Shown in pieces: positions 17,547-27,600 of a stretch of DNA of 64,000 nt. Numbering within the stretch: position 1 is the stretch's first letter; the number at the start of each line of letters is the position of its first letter. Below the pieces are notes generated by a model that did no database searches, was not told the origin of the DNA, and saw only the letters and a list, made by a program, of their open reading frames with translations. Source of the stretch: an uncultured Tropicimonas sp. (GTDB taxonomy: Bacteria; Pseudomonadota; Alphaproteobacteria; Rhodobacterales; Rhodobacteraceae); the NCBI GenBank assembly GCA_947495685.1, contig CANLZY010000003.1:157154-221153 (forward strand). The letters run 5' to 3'. Made by a program: the position numbers and the translations under genes.

Positions 17547-18611
17547 ATGAGCATCTTTGTCATCGTCTACTACGCCGCCCTGATCGGAGCTTCCTGTCTC
17601 GCGGCATTCTACAAACAGCGGGGGGTCTTCATGCTGATCTTCTCGCTGACCCTGGTGTCCTTCGTTCTGGGCATTATCGGCGGTGCCGGCGCGCTGCGCT
17701 TGGTGGCCACCGCCGCTGGTGTGCTGGCGCTGGCCGCCGGCACCTCCTATGCCTTTCGGGAATTCCTGATCCAGATCTCGCGGCCCAACCTCGCCAAGGA
17801 GTTGCGCACCGCTCCGCTCACGGCCGCCTTCGGCATGTTCGTGATCTTCACCTATGCGATCGCCGGAATCTTTGCGCCCTGGATCGCGCCCTATGGCGAG
17901 GCCGAGGTGATCGGTCAGGCCTTTGCTCCGCCGGACCAGAACATGCTTCTGGGCGGTGATCAGCTCGGTCGGGACATGTTCAGCCGGATCATCTTTGGTG
18001 CGCGCAACTCTGTCGGCCTGGCGCTGATGGCGACCTTGCTGGCGTTTGTCATGGGCGCCATTGCCGGCCTGTTGGCCGCGGTCAAGGGCGGGTGGTTCGA
18101 CCAGCTCATGGGACGAATTGCCGACGTGATCATGTCGATCCCGTCGCTCATCTTCGCGTTGCTGATGCTGTCGATCTTTGGCACCGGGTTGCAGGTGATC
18201 GTCATCGTCGTGGCGGTGATCTACTCGCCAAGGGTCTTCCGCCTCACACGAGCGGTGGCTGGCAACATCGTGGTGATGGACTATGTCGAAGCGTCCAAGC
18301 TGAGAGGCGAAGGCGACTGGTACCTTGTCCGCAAGGAAATCCTGCCCAACGCCACCGCGCCGCTGATCGCCGAGTTCGGCCTGGAATTCTGCTTTGTCTT
18401 CCTGCTGATCGCGGGCCTGAGCTTCCTTGGGCTTGGCATCCAACCGCCCACGGCCGACTGGGGCTCGATGGTGCGCGAGAACGCGACCCTGATCTCGTTC
18501 GGTGACATCACCCCGCTGATTCCGGCGGGGGCCATCGCGCTCCTGACGGTCGCAATCAACTTCGTGGTCGACTGGATGCTGTTCCGGACCTCCGGCCTGA
18601 AGGAGCAATGA
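17547..18611 (+). CDS. Dipeptide-type ABC transporter permease, DppC-like, with N-terminal membrane extension
   Basis: A 354-residue permease. The core from about residue 85 follows DppC: LGGDQLGRDMFSRIIFGAR, then the EAA loop VEASKLRGEGDWYLVRKEIL and LSFLGLGIQPPTADWGSM. The first 80 or so residues form an extension with three hydrophobic stretches (starting MSIFVIVYYAALIGASCLAA), which typical DppC proteins do not have. The gene starts with GAGGGCGGACAC upstream and ends one base before the ATPase gene start. Confidence 0.88.
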   Translation: MSIFVIVYYAALIGASCLAAFYKQRGVFMLIFSLTLVSFVLGIIGGAGALRLVATAAGVLALAAGTSYAFREFLIQISRPNLAKELRTAPLTAAFGMFVIFTYAIAGIFAPWIAPYGEAEVIGQAFAPPDQNMLLGGDQLGRDMFSRIIFGARNSVGLALMATLLAFVMGAIAGLLAAVKGGWFDQLMGRIADVIMSIPSLIFALLMLSIFGTGLQVIVIVVAVIYSPRVFRLTRAVAGNIVVMDYVEASKLRGEGDWYLVRKEILPNATAPLIAEFGLEFCFVFLLIAGLSFLGLGIQPPTADWGSMVRENATLISFGDITPLIPAGAIALLTVAINFVVDWMLFRTSGLKEQ

Positions 18612-18612
18612 G

Positions 18613-20274
18613 ATGCACGACAAGTTCAAGGACAAGGAGATCCTGCTCGAAATCAGGGATCTGAAGATCGAAGGCTATTCCGACGAAACCTGGGTGCCGA
18701 TCATCAAGGGGGTCGACCTGACCTTGCACCGTGGCGAGGTGCTGGGGCTGATCGGGGAAAGCGGCGCCGGCAAATCCACCATTGGCGCTGCGGCGATGGG
18801 CTATGCCCGCGACGGCACCCGCATCTCGGAAGGATCGATCGAATTCGACGGGATGGAGCTGACCACCGCGTCCGAATCCGAGCGTCGGATGCTGCGGGGC
18901 TCTCGCATCGCCTACGTGGCGCAATCGGCGGCGGCCTCGTTCAACCCCAGCCACAAGTTGATCGACCAACATGCCGAGGCGCCGGTGCACTACCGCATCA
19001 AGAAACGCATGGAGGCGCAGGAAGACGCGATGCAGCTCTACGAGCAGTTGCGGCTTCCAAACCCGAGGGAGATCGGCTTTCGCTATCCCCACCAGGTCTC
19101 GGGCGGCCAGTTGCAGCGCGCGATGACGGCGATGGCGATGTCCTGCCGACCGGATCTGATCATCTTCGACGAACCGACCACCGCGCTTGACGTCACCACC
19201 CAGATCGAGGTTCTGGCCGCGATCCGGGACATCGTGGACGAGTTCAACACGGCGGCGATCTACATCACCCATGACCTCGCGGTCGTGGCCCAGATGGCCG
19301 ACACGATCAAGGTGCTGCTCAAGGGCGAAGAGGTCGAACAGGCCCCCACGCAGCAAATGATCGACAATCCGCAGGAAGAGTACACCAAGAGCCTCTGGGC
19401 GGTGCGCAGCTTCAACTCCCCACAGCGGTATCGTCCGACCGACGGCTCGGACCCGTTGATCTCGGTTCAGAACGTCGATGCGGCCTATACCGGCGGCATC
19501 AAGGTGCTGGACGATGTGTCGTTCGACATCTACCCGGGCATGACGGTTGCGGTGGTGGGCGAATCCGGGTCGGGAAAGTCGACCACGGCACGCTGCATCA
19601 CAGGCCTGTTGCCGCCGATGAGCGGCCAGATCCTGTGCAAGGGCGAACCGTTGCCACCCCGCTACAAGGACCGCACGCGGGATCAGTTGCGTCAGGCGCA
19701 GATGATCTATCAGATGGCCGATACGGCGCTGAACCCGAAAGTCCGGATCAGCGAGATCATCGGTCGGCCGGCACAGTTCTATGGTGGCCTGCATGGGTCG
19801 GACCTGAAGCAACGGGTCGACGAACTTCTCGATCTGATCGAGCTCGATCCGGTACAATTCTACAGCCGCTATCCGCCGGAGTTGTCCGGTGGCCAGAAGC
19901 AGCGGATCGGCATTGCCCGGGCGCTGGCGGCGGAGCCGGAGTTCATCATCTGCGACGAGGTCACCAGCGCGCTGGATCAACTTGTCGCCGAGGGCATCCT
20001 GAAGCTGCTCGACCGGCTGCAGGACGAGCTTGGCCTGGCCTACATGTTCATTACCCACGATCTTGCCACCGTTCGCTCGATCGCCGACGAGGTGGTGGTG
20101 ATGCAGCATGGCAAGGTGGTGGAGCAGGGACCGAAGGACGAGATGTTCAAGCCGCCGCACCATCCCTATACCGATCTGCTTCTGTCCTCGGTACCCGAGA
20201 TGGATCCGGAATGGCTGACGACCGTGCTCGAGGAGCGTGGCGTCGACAATATCGGTGAAGCCGCCGACCGCTGA
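18613..20274 (+). CDS. Fused double ATPase of the dipeptide-type ABC transporter (DppD-DppF)
   Basis: A 553-residue protein with two complete nucleotide-binding domains. Domain 1 has Walker A GESGAGKST (about residue 49), signature VSGGQLQRA and Walker B LIIFDEPTTALD. Domain 2 has Walker A GESGSGKST (about 316), signature LSGGQKQRI and Walker B FIICDEVTSALD. Each keeps its switch His (YITHDLAVV, FITHDLATV). The order DppD then DppF in one chain matches other fused transporters of this class. It energises uptake through the two permeases upstream. Confidence 0.92.
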   Translation: MHDKFKDKEILLEIRDLKIEGYSDETWVPIIKGVDLTLHRGEVLGLIGESGAGKSTIGAAAMGYARDGTRISEGSIEFDGMELTTASESERRMLRGSRIAYVAQSAAASFNPSHKLIDQHAEAPVHYRIKKRMEAQEDAMQLYEQLRLPNPREIGFRYPHQVSGGQLQRAMTAMAMSCRPDLIIFDEPTTALDVTTQIEVLAAIRDIVDEFNTAAIYITHDLAVVAQMADTIKVLLKGEEVEQAPTQQMIDNPQEEYTKSLWAVRSFNSPQRYRPTDGSDPLISVQNVDAAYTGGIKVLDDVSFDIYPGMTVAVVGESGSGKSTTARCITGLLPPMSGQILCKGEPLPPRYKDRTRDQLRQAQMIYQMADTALNPKVRISEIIGRPAQFYGGLHGSDLKQRVDELLDLIELDPVQFYSRYPPELSGGQKQRIGIARALAAEPEFIICDEVTSALDQLVAEGILKLLDRLQDELGLAYMFITHDLATVRSIADEVVVMQHGKVVEQGPKDEMFKPPHHPYTDLLLSSVPEMDPEWLTTVLEERGVDNIGEAADR

Positions 20275-20295
20275 CCACTCGGTTTCAGAGCAAGA

Positions 20296-20321
20296 GGCCG
20301 TCTCCTCTCGGGGAGGCGGCC
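20296..20321 (+). terminator. Hairpin after the ATPase gene
   Basis: GGCCGTCTCC and GGAGGCGGCC form a 10-bp stem (one G-U pair) 20 bases after the ATPase stop, followed by TTCG rather than a T run. It separates the transporter operon from betC. Confidence 0.5.
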
Positions 20322-20486
20322 TTCGTACTTTCAGGGGCGCAGCGATATCAAGCGGATGAGGGATCATGTCGCCGGGCCTCGCCGATCTGCCGGAAACCGC
20401 CGCCCACATGACGCTGCACGGCATTGCCCGGCCGCTGCGGTTGCTAAGCTTCACCCTCGGGCAACCACGCCACTGGAGGGACACCG

Positions 20487-21995
20487 ATGACACGGCCGAA
20501 TATCCTGATCTTCATGGTCGACCAACTCAACGGAACGCTCTTTCCGGATGGTCCGGCCGAGTGGTTGCACGCGCCCAATCTCAAGCGGTTGTCCGCCAAG
20601 GCTGTGCGCTTTGCCAATTGCTACACCGGCTCGCCGCTCTGTGCGCCAGGGCGGGCGGCCTTCATGTCCGGACAACTGCCCTCGCGCAACGGCGTCTATG
20701 ACAACGCGGCCGAATTCCGCTCCGATGTTCCGACATTTGCCCACCACCTCCGCCGGACTGGCTATCAGACCAGCCTGTCGGGCAAGATGCACTTCGTTGG
20801 TCCCGACCAGATGCACGGGTTCGAGGAGCGCCTGACCACCGATATCTACCCCGCCGATTTCGGCTGGACGCCGGACTACCGCAAACCAGGAGAGCGGATC
20901 GACTGGTGGTATCACAACATGGGGTCGGTGACCGGCGCCGGCGTGGGCGAGATTTCCAACCAGCTGGAATATGACGACAACGTCGCCCACGAGGCCAGGA
21001 TGAAGGTCTACGACCTTGCCCGCCGCCAGGACGACCGGCCGTGGATGCTGACCGTCAGCTTCACCCATCCGCATGACCCCTACGTTGCCCGCCGGGAATA
21101 CTGGGATCTGTATGAGGACTGCGAGCACCTTCTTCCAGAGGTCCCCGCCTTTGCCTACGAAGATCAGGACAACCACTCGAAACGGATCTTCGATGCCAAC
21201 AACTGGCGCGAATTCGACATTTCAGAGGAAGATATCCGCCGCTCCCGCCGCGCCTACTTCGCCAATATCTCTTATTGCGACGACAAGATCGGCGAGATCC
21301 TCGATGTCTTGGAAAAGACCGACCAGGAGGCCGTGATCCTGTTCGTGTCCGATCATGGCGACATGCTGGGGGAGCGAGGATTGTGGTACAAGATGTGCTT
21401 CTTCGAAGGTTCGGCGCGGGTGCCCCTGATGATCTCGGCTGCGGGCCTCGCGCCCGGACGTGTCACCGCTCCGGTCTCGACGATCGATGTGACCCCGACA
21501 TTGTGTGACCTTGCCGGGGTGTCGTTTGAGGAGATGGCGCCATGGATCGACGGACAGAGCCTCTTGCCACTGGCCGCTGGCTCGCCGCGTGTTGAGCCCG
21601 TCGCGATGGAATATGCCGCCGAGGGATCCGAAGCGCCGCTTGTCTGCCTGCGCAAAGGGCGGTGGAAGCTGACGTTGTGTTCCCTCGATCCCGATCAACT
21701 TTTTGACCTCGAAGCCGACCCGCAGGAGTTGCGGAACCTGTCCCAGGATCCTGCCTGCACCGCGATCTTGACGGAATTGAAGGCAGAGGCGCTTGCACGC
21801 TGGGATCTTGATGCGTTCGACTCGGACGTCCGCGCGAGCCAAGCGCGCCGGCTCCTTGTCTACGAAGCATTGCGCAACGGTGGATACTATCCGTGGGACC
21901 ACCAGCCGCTCAAACAGGCCAGCCAGCAGTACATGCGAAACCACATGGATTTGAATATCCTGGAGGAAGCGAAACGCTACCCCCAGGGCGATTGA
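20487..21995 (+). CDS. betC: Choline-sulfatase
   Basis: A 502-residue type I sulfatase, predicted to hydrolyse choline-O-sulfate to choline and sulfate in the cytoplasm (no signal peptide). The formylglycine site is C52 in SPLCAPGRAAF (C-A-P-G-R). It matches the Sinorhizobium BetC pattern almost block by block: VDQLNGTLFPDGPAEWLHAP, KMHFVGPDQMHGFEERLTTD, DWWYHNMGSVTGAGVGEI, THPHDPYVARREYWDLYEDC, DHGDMLGERGLWYKM and a C-terminal MRNHMDLN. The start has GGAGGG upstream. No betAB, betI or formylglycine-generating enzyme gene is in the window. It follows the ABC operon, which may import choline sulfate. Confidence 0.93.
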   Translation: MTRPNILIFMVDQLNGTLFPDGPAEWLHAPNLKRLSAKAVRFANCYTGSPLCAPGRAAFMSGQLPSRNGVYDNAAEFRSDVPTFAHHLRRTGYQTSLSGKMHFVGPDQMHGFEERLTTDIYPADFGWTPDYRKPGERIDWWYHNMGSVTGAGVGEISNQLEYDDNVAHEARMKVYDLARRQDDRPWMLTVSFTHPHDPYVARREYWDLYEDCEHLLPEVPAFAYEDQDNHSKRIFDANNWREFDISEEDIRRSRRAYFANISYCDDKIGEILDVLEKTDQEAVILFVSDHGDMLGERGLWYKMCFFEGSARVPLMISAAGLAPGRVTAPVSTIDVTPTLCDLAGVSFEEMAPWIDGQSLLPLAAGSPRVEPVAMEYAAEGSEAPLVCLRKGRWKLTLCSLDPDQLFDLEADPQELRNLSQDPACTAILTELKAEALARWDLDAFDSDVRASQARRLLVYEALRNGGYYPWDHQPLKQASQQYMRNHMDLNILEEAKRYPQGD

Positions 21996-22230
21996 CCCGA
22001 GTTGCACGCCCATAATACTGGCCGCGTCAACGGACCCGGCGTCCTCGGCATCCGGCACGCCCGCAGGTCGCGGGCAATCGGACGGCAAGGTCATGGACAA
22101 TCCGAGCGTCTCCCTGTAGGAAGCGCTCGTTCGCACCGAATGGTCGCGACACACACCGGCGTTTGTTTACTGACGCGTAACGTCAGATCCCTGAACGGCT
22201 TGGAATGAGGTTTTGGCGTCCGTCGCGTAC

Positions 22231-22353
22231 CTACAGAATCGTAGAGGCTGACAGCGCAAGCGTACTGATCAGCACGCCATAGATCAGCAGCAGCGCGGGC
22301 AAGGTGCCAGCGCGCGAACGGTACTCGCGGATCATGTCGTCGCGTGTCAGCAT
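22231..22353 (-). CDS. 40-residue single-pass membrane peptide
   Basis: A short frame with ATG at 22353 and a strong GGAGG seven bases upstream, ending at TAG. The first 16 residues are charged (MLTRDDMIREYRSRAG) and the remaining 24 are nearly all hydrophobic (LPALLLIYGVLISTLALSAS core), giving one transmembrane helix with a short cytoplasmic N-terminus. I do not recognise a family. The ribosome site and the clean charged-then-hydrophobic split argue that it is real. It could be a small regulator or subunit of a membrane complex. Confidence 0.55.
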   Translation of the reverse strand: MLTRDDMIREYRSRAGTLPALLLIYGVLISTLALSASTIL

Positions 22354-22696
22354 CGCAACCTCCAACAATTGGGGAAACCCGGTCGTCTCCCTAGCTCAAA
22401 ATCTCACGTATGAGCTGAGTCTCATTGTATCAAGGATTTTCTGCTCAAGTGTGAAAGAAACGACCTTAGCGTCCATTTGGTGTCGCGAAACCGACTGCGG
22501 CAGTCGTTTTTGTTGCCCGGTATTTGGCACAAATTCCGCGCGGTGTTGCCGAAAGGCATTGCCCACCCCGGAGGGACATCAATCGGCGTAGGCATAGCGA
22601 ATCAATCGCTCCCCTTGCCCAGGGCCCAGACTGTCTCGGACGAGCGGTTTTGCGGCTCGGATCGCAGCCCCGATCAACGGTCCTTTGACGTCATAA
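22354..22696. other. Intergenic region, 343 bases
   Basis: No gene is recognised. The left end should hold the promoter of the small membrane peptide gene (leftward); it contains a short inverted repeat ATGAG-ACTCAG-CTCAT on that strand and TACAAT, but no clear -35. GC content drops locally around 22390-22470. Confidence 0.4.
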
Positions 22697-23308
22697 TCAC
22701 GCCCGCCGGCCCGGCCCAATTGACCGAGCCCAAAGGTCGATCACGACCTTTCCTGTCACCATGAGCACCACCACGCAGAGCAGTGCTTTCGACATCGTTT
22801 CCATCGTCCCCTCGATCAGCATCGCATGCACCACGCTGCCGACGACGATCACCACCGCGAGGCCCGTGTGAGCAAGCCGCCATGTGCGAGGCCGCAGGCG
22901 CAACCGCCTGCGCAATGTCGCCATCAGAGCGGCCGCGAACAGGGCCCCCATGGCGATCACCCCCCAGGCGGAAAACGGTGTGGGGGAGGCGAACAGAAGG
23001 GCATCGATGACATCCGGCGGGCTGGTGATCCACAACGCCGCGACATGGACCATCACCGCCACGACAAGAATGGCACCGACACCGCGGTGGACCTGCCGCG
23101 AACGCAGGCGAAGTACGCCCGGGAGCAGCCCTCCTGCCAGTAGAGGTTGGACGACCAGGAGACCCATCGCGAAGATGCCCGCGAACCCGGCGACGATATA
23201 GACAGGGTCTCGCCACGCGAGCAGTGGGCTGGCGGCGGCGGCTCCGATGGGCACCGCGAACGTGGCTGCCAAGGCGCACCAGACAAGGGAATTTCGAGCC
23301 ATGCCCAT
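22697..23308 (-). CDS. Ferric-reductase-like transmembrane protein
   Basis: A 203-residue membrane protein with six predicted helices and the paired histidines of haem-binding ferric-reductase-like domains (RQVHRGVGAILVVAVMVHVA; RLAHTGLAVVIVVGSVVHAM). The ATG at 23308 is preferred; a TTG at 23332 overlapping the upstream stop is possible. It is transcribed after the dioxygenase-like gene and probably works with it in an electron-transfer step at the membrane. No quinone- or flavin-binding partner domain is fused. Confidence 0.75.
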   Translation of the reverse strand: MGMARNSLVWCALAATFAVPIGAAAASPLLAWRDPVYIVAGFAGIFAMGLLVVQPLLAGGLLPGVLRLRSRQVHRGVGAILVVAVMVHVAALWITSPPDVIDALLFASPTPFSAWGVIAMGALFAAALMATLRRRLRLRPRTWRLAHTGLAVVIVVGSVVHAMLIEGTMETMSKALLCVVVLMVTGKVVIDLWARSIGPGRRA

Positions 23309-23328
23309 CCTGTCACCGTCCACGTGTG

Positions 23329-23817
23329 TCAAACCGGCTGGAGGATGAAGTCTGCCGTCAGAGAGGAGTCTTTCGCGCTCGACATGACCGGGCGCAGAAA
23401 AACGGTTTTGAACTCGTCGCTGTCATAGGCGAGATGACCATGTGGCTGGCCGAAAGCTGGCACGATCTGCGGCATCTCAAGACGAAATACTCCATTCGTG
23501 TCGGTCAAGGTAGCGCCATGACTGTGGGCGTCGCGCTCGTGCCCTTCGGTCGTATGCGCCCAGATCTGGATGCGTTGACCGGCCAACGGGGCGCCATCGC
23601 CGGCGCGGCGCACGGTGCCCGTCATCCAGAAGCCACCGTTGCCGATCCGATCAACGATCGGGGCGCCCGGACGATAGTTGTTGGAGCCGCCGCGCATTGA
23701 TGCTGTTGGCGCAAGGCCATGTGCCTGAGCCGGGACCCGTTGGCCGGACAGCCCTGTCGCCACGACGGCACTGCCCGCAACGAGGAGGGAACGACGGGTG
23801 AAAAGAATGGTGGGCAT
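23329..23817 (-). CDS. Tat-exported intradiol-dioxygenase-fold protein lacking tyrosine ligands
   Basis: A 162-residue exported protein: twin-arginine signal TRRSLLVAGSAVVA, cleavage near VPAQAHG. The mature part has the beta-sandwich pattern of protocatechuate 3,4-dioxygenase-like proteins (GTVRRAGDGAPLAGQRIQIW, TDTNGVFRLEM, HGHLAYDSDEF). The HxH pair of the iron site is kept (HGH), but the two tyrosine ligands usually found in the G.Y and PG.Y positions are not visible (GHERDAH; PAFGQPHGH). It is therefore unlikely to be a catechol dioxygenase; metal binding or redox sensing with the adjacent haem-type membrane protein is possible. Start chosen for its AGGAGG site. Confidence 0.7.
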   Translation of the reverse strand: MPTILFTRRSLLVAGSAVVATGLSGQRVPAQAHGLAPTASMRGGSNNYRPGAPIVDRIGNGGFWMTGTVRRAGDGAPLAGQRIQIWAHTTEGHERDAHSHGATLTDTNGVFRLEMPQIVPAFGQPHGHLAYDSDEFKTVFLRPVMSSAKDSSLTADFILQPV

Positions 23818-24640
23818 TCGGACGCCTCCTGTCGAACGTGATGTGCTTTGCCGATTTCTCATTCGCACCATTGAGTATAGCATTCTTTCGAACGTTTCCG
23901 AGTTCGGGCCCTCAAAGGACGCCCAAGTCCATGGTCAAGGTTTCGTGATCACGTGGCCCGGGTGACGTTCGCGGCCGAGTCCAAATCGAGCCGGCAGGCC
24001 AACAGTCTGTTGCTTGCCGAACCGTTGGTTCGGATCCCGACAGACGAACCCATCGATTGATGGCAGACGAGTTTGGTGCCCTGATCCAAGGCAGCGAGGC
24101 CATTGCACCTGGCGGCAGGTTCTGGGCCCGGGCGATCAAACCGTCGAGGTGTTCAAGCCTTGTCCACCTCTCCCAGCTCCGTCACACCCGCGACCGGTTT
24201 CGGCGATCATCATTCAACCGGAGGCACATATCTCTGTAAGCGCGGAACATGACGAAAGCCGGAGTGGGGCCGTGTAAACTCCAATGGTTCGCGCACTTGT
24301 TTCCACTCGTTGGGGAGGAACGAGCGTTCAACCAATCGGCAGACGCCGACGCGCTGCTTGCGTGAGTGGTCTTTTGATTATCTGACGGGACCGTGACGTC
24401 ACGCAACTTCAGTCCCCGGGGCAACAGAATTGGTTCAGGCAAAAGCTGCTTGCGATCCGACAATGCGCCTCCGGGACGCGCTGAAAACCAGCAAATGCCA
24501 CACTGGTGGTGCCGTTCATGGCCGGATTGCATCGCAAGGCTCCGGGTTGGTTGTAAAACCCTCCCTTATCTCGCAAATTGACTTCAACAGCTTGCCGCAC
24601 CGCAGCAAGGGCACCATGCTCAGGGTAGGAGCACCCAAAT
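23818..24640. other. Intergenic region, 823 bases
   Basis: No intact gene is supported. Short open stretches exist (for example rightward 24057-24239) but none shows a recognisable family or good ribosome site. The right end must contain the promoter of the transglutaminase operon. The composition is less GC-rich than the flanks, which fits non-coding or decayed DNA. Confidence 0.45.
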
Positions 24641-27600
24641 ATGTCGATCACCGCCAGTATCTATCATCTGACACACTACAAGTACGATCGGCCTGTCACG
24701 CTCGGGCCACAGACGATCAGGTTGCGGCCTGCACCACATTCGCGCACGCGCGTCATCTCGCATTCGTTGACGGTTTCGCCGTCCGGGTATTTCGTGAACC
24801 ATCAGCAGGACCCTTACGGCAACTGGCTGGCCCGCTTCGTGTTCCCCGAACCGGTGCGCGAGTTCAAGATCGAGGTCGATCTGGTCGCGGACATGTCGGT
24901 CTACAACCCCTTCGACTTCTTTGTTGAAGACTCCGCGAACACGTTCCCCTTTGACTACGGCGACGAGATCGCGCCCGACCTGAGCATCTACATGCGTCCC
25001 GATCCGGTTGGCCCGCTGCTGTCCGATTTCCTGAGAACGGTTCCACGCGACCCAATGGTGACGGTCGATTTCCTGGTCATGCTCAACAGCCGACTGGCCA
25101 GCGAAATCACCTATGAAATCCGCATGGAACCGGGGGTGCAAACGGCCGAGGTCACACTTGGCCGGGCCGCCGGGTCCTGTCGCGACAGCAGCTGGCTGCT
25201 GGTTCAGATCCTGCGCAATCTCGGGCTCGCTGCCCGGTTCGTGTCGGGATATCTGATCCAGTTGAAGCCCGACCTGGTTTCCCTCGACGGACCGGCTGGA
25301 ACCGATCACGACTTCACCGATCTGCATGCCTGGGTCGAGGTCTACCTGCCCGGAGCGGGCTGGGTGGGGCTGGATCCGACCTCCGGGCTCCTGGCCGGAG
25401 AAAGCCATGTGCCTCTGGCCGCGACACCGCATTATCAGAACGCTGCCCCGATTGCCGGCCTGGCCAGCGCCGCCGAGGTCGAATTCTCCTTCGACATGCA
25501 GGTCAGGCGGACAGCGGAACACCCCCGGATCACCAAGCCCTTTTCCGATGCGTCGTGGGACGCACTCAACTCGCTCGGGCACGCCATCGATCGCCGCCTG
25601 GAGGCAGGGGATGTGCGCCTGACCATGGGCGGCGAGCCGACATTTGTGTCCATCGACGATTTCGAGGGGGACGAGTGGAACTCCGATGCCGTCGGCCCGA
25701 CAAAACGCGGCCTGGCGGACACGATGATCCGCAGGCTACAGGAAAGGTTCTCGACCGGTGGGTTGCTCCATTACGGTCAGGGAAAATGGTACCCGGGTGA
25801 AACCCTGCCACGCTGGACCTTCTCGTTGTTCTGGCGAAAGGACGGCAAGCCGATTTGGCAGGATCCGGAGCTTCTGGCACGGGAAGAGACCAAAGAGGAC
25901 GTCGGCCCGGAAGATGCCCAGGCCCTGCTGGCGCAAATTGCCCGGACCCTCGCCGTGCCCTCACAGAACGTGCTGCCCGCCTTTGAAGACCCCGCAGAGT
26001 GGATCATCAAGGAAGGCAACCTGCCGGAAAACGTGACGCCGGATAACTCCAGGCTCAAGGACCCCGAAGAGCGGGCGCGCATCGCAAAGGTGTTCGAGCG
26101 CGGCTTGACGACACCGGCGGGATATGTGCTGCCGATCCAACGCTGGCAGGCGCGCGCATCCGGGGGCTGGTTGTCGGAAGTCTGGAAGCTGCGGCGCGGC
26201 AAGGTATTTCTTGTCGCCGGTGACAGCCCAGTGGGCTACCGGCTGCCGCTCGGGACGCTGCCGCATGTGCCGGAATCCAGCTATCCGTTCATCAACCCTC
26301 AAGACCCGACCGTGCCGCGTGAACCTTTGCCGGACATCGGGCCAGTGGAAGAACAGCGTCAGGCCATCTCCAGCCGAACAGAGACGGCGGCAGGTCAGGA
26401 ACAGGTGGAGCAGACCCTTGGAGAGCTGGGCGGCCCTGTCCGCACCGCGATCTCCGTCGAGGCCCGCGATGGCAAGCTTTGTGTCTTCCTGCCGCCCGTG
26501 GAAACGCTGGAAGACTACCTGGAGCTGATCGCGGCAACCGAAACCGCCGCACGCACCATTGGCCGCACGGTGCTGATCGAAGGGTACAGCCCTCCGAGCG
26601 ATCCGCGCATCGATGTCATCCGGGTTGCACCCGACCCGGGTGTGCTGGAGGTCAACATCCACCCGGCCGCCACTTGGGGGGATTGCGTCAGGACCACCGA
26701 AACGGTGTACGAGGAAGCCCGCCAAAGCCGCCTTGGCACCGACAAGTTCATGATCGATGGCCGCCATACCGGCACCGGCGGCGGCAATCACGTTGTTGTC
26801 GGTGGCGCGACCACAACCGACAGCCCCTTTCTGCGGCGCCCGGACCTGTTGAAAAGCCTGATCCTGTTCTGGCAACGTCACCCAAGCCTGTCCTACCTGT
26901 TTTCGGGCACCTTTGTCGGGCCGACGTCGCAGGCGCCGCGCATCGACGAAGCGCGCCATGATGCGCTGTACGAGCTGGAAATCGCGCTGGACCAGATCTG
27001 GCCGCCGACCGACGGCACCCCGCCGCCGCCCTGGCTGACCGACCGGCTGTTGCGCAACAGCCTGATCGACGTGACCGGCAATACCCACCGTACCGAGATC
27101 TGCATCGACAAGCTGTTTTCGCCCGATGGCCCCACCGGACGACTGGGACTGGTCGAATTCCGAGGCTTCGAGATGCCGCCGAACCCGCGCATGAGCCTTG
27201 CACAACAGGTCCTGTTGCGGGCCATCATCGCGCGCTGCTGGGAAGACCCGATCAGCGGCAACCTGACCCGCTGGGGCACGACACTGCATGACCGGTTCAT
27301 GCTGCCCGCCTTCATCTGGGAGGACTTCCTGGATGTGCTGGCCGACCTGAGGGCCCACGACATGGTGCTCGATCCCGCATGGTTCGCCGCACAGGCCGAG
27401 TTTCGGTTCCCGTTCTGTGGCGAAGTCACCTACGAGGATGTCACGCTCGAACTGCGCCAGGCACTAGAGCCGTGGCATGTGCTGGGCGAAACCGGCGCGA
27501 TCGGTGGCACCGTGCGGTACACGGACAGTTCCGTGGAGCGGCTTCAGGTCAAACTGTCGGGGGCCAACCCCGATCGCTATCGCGTGACCGCAAACCGGCG

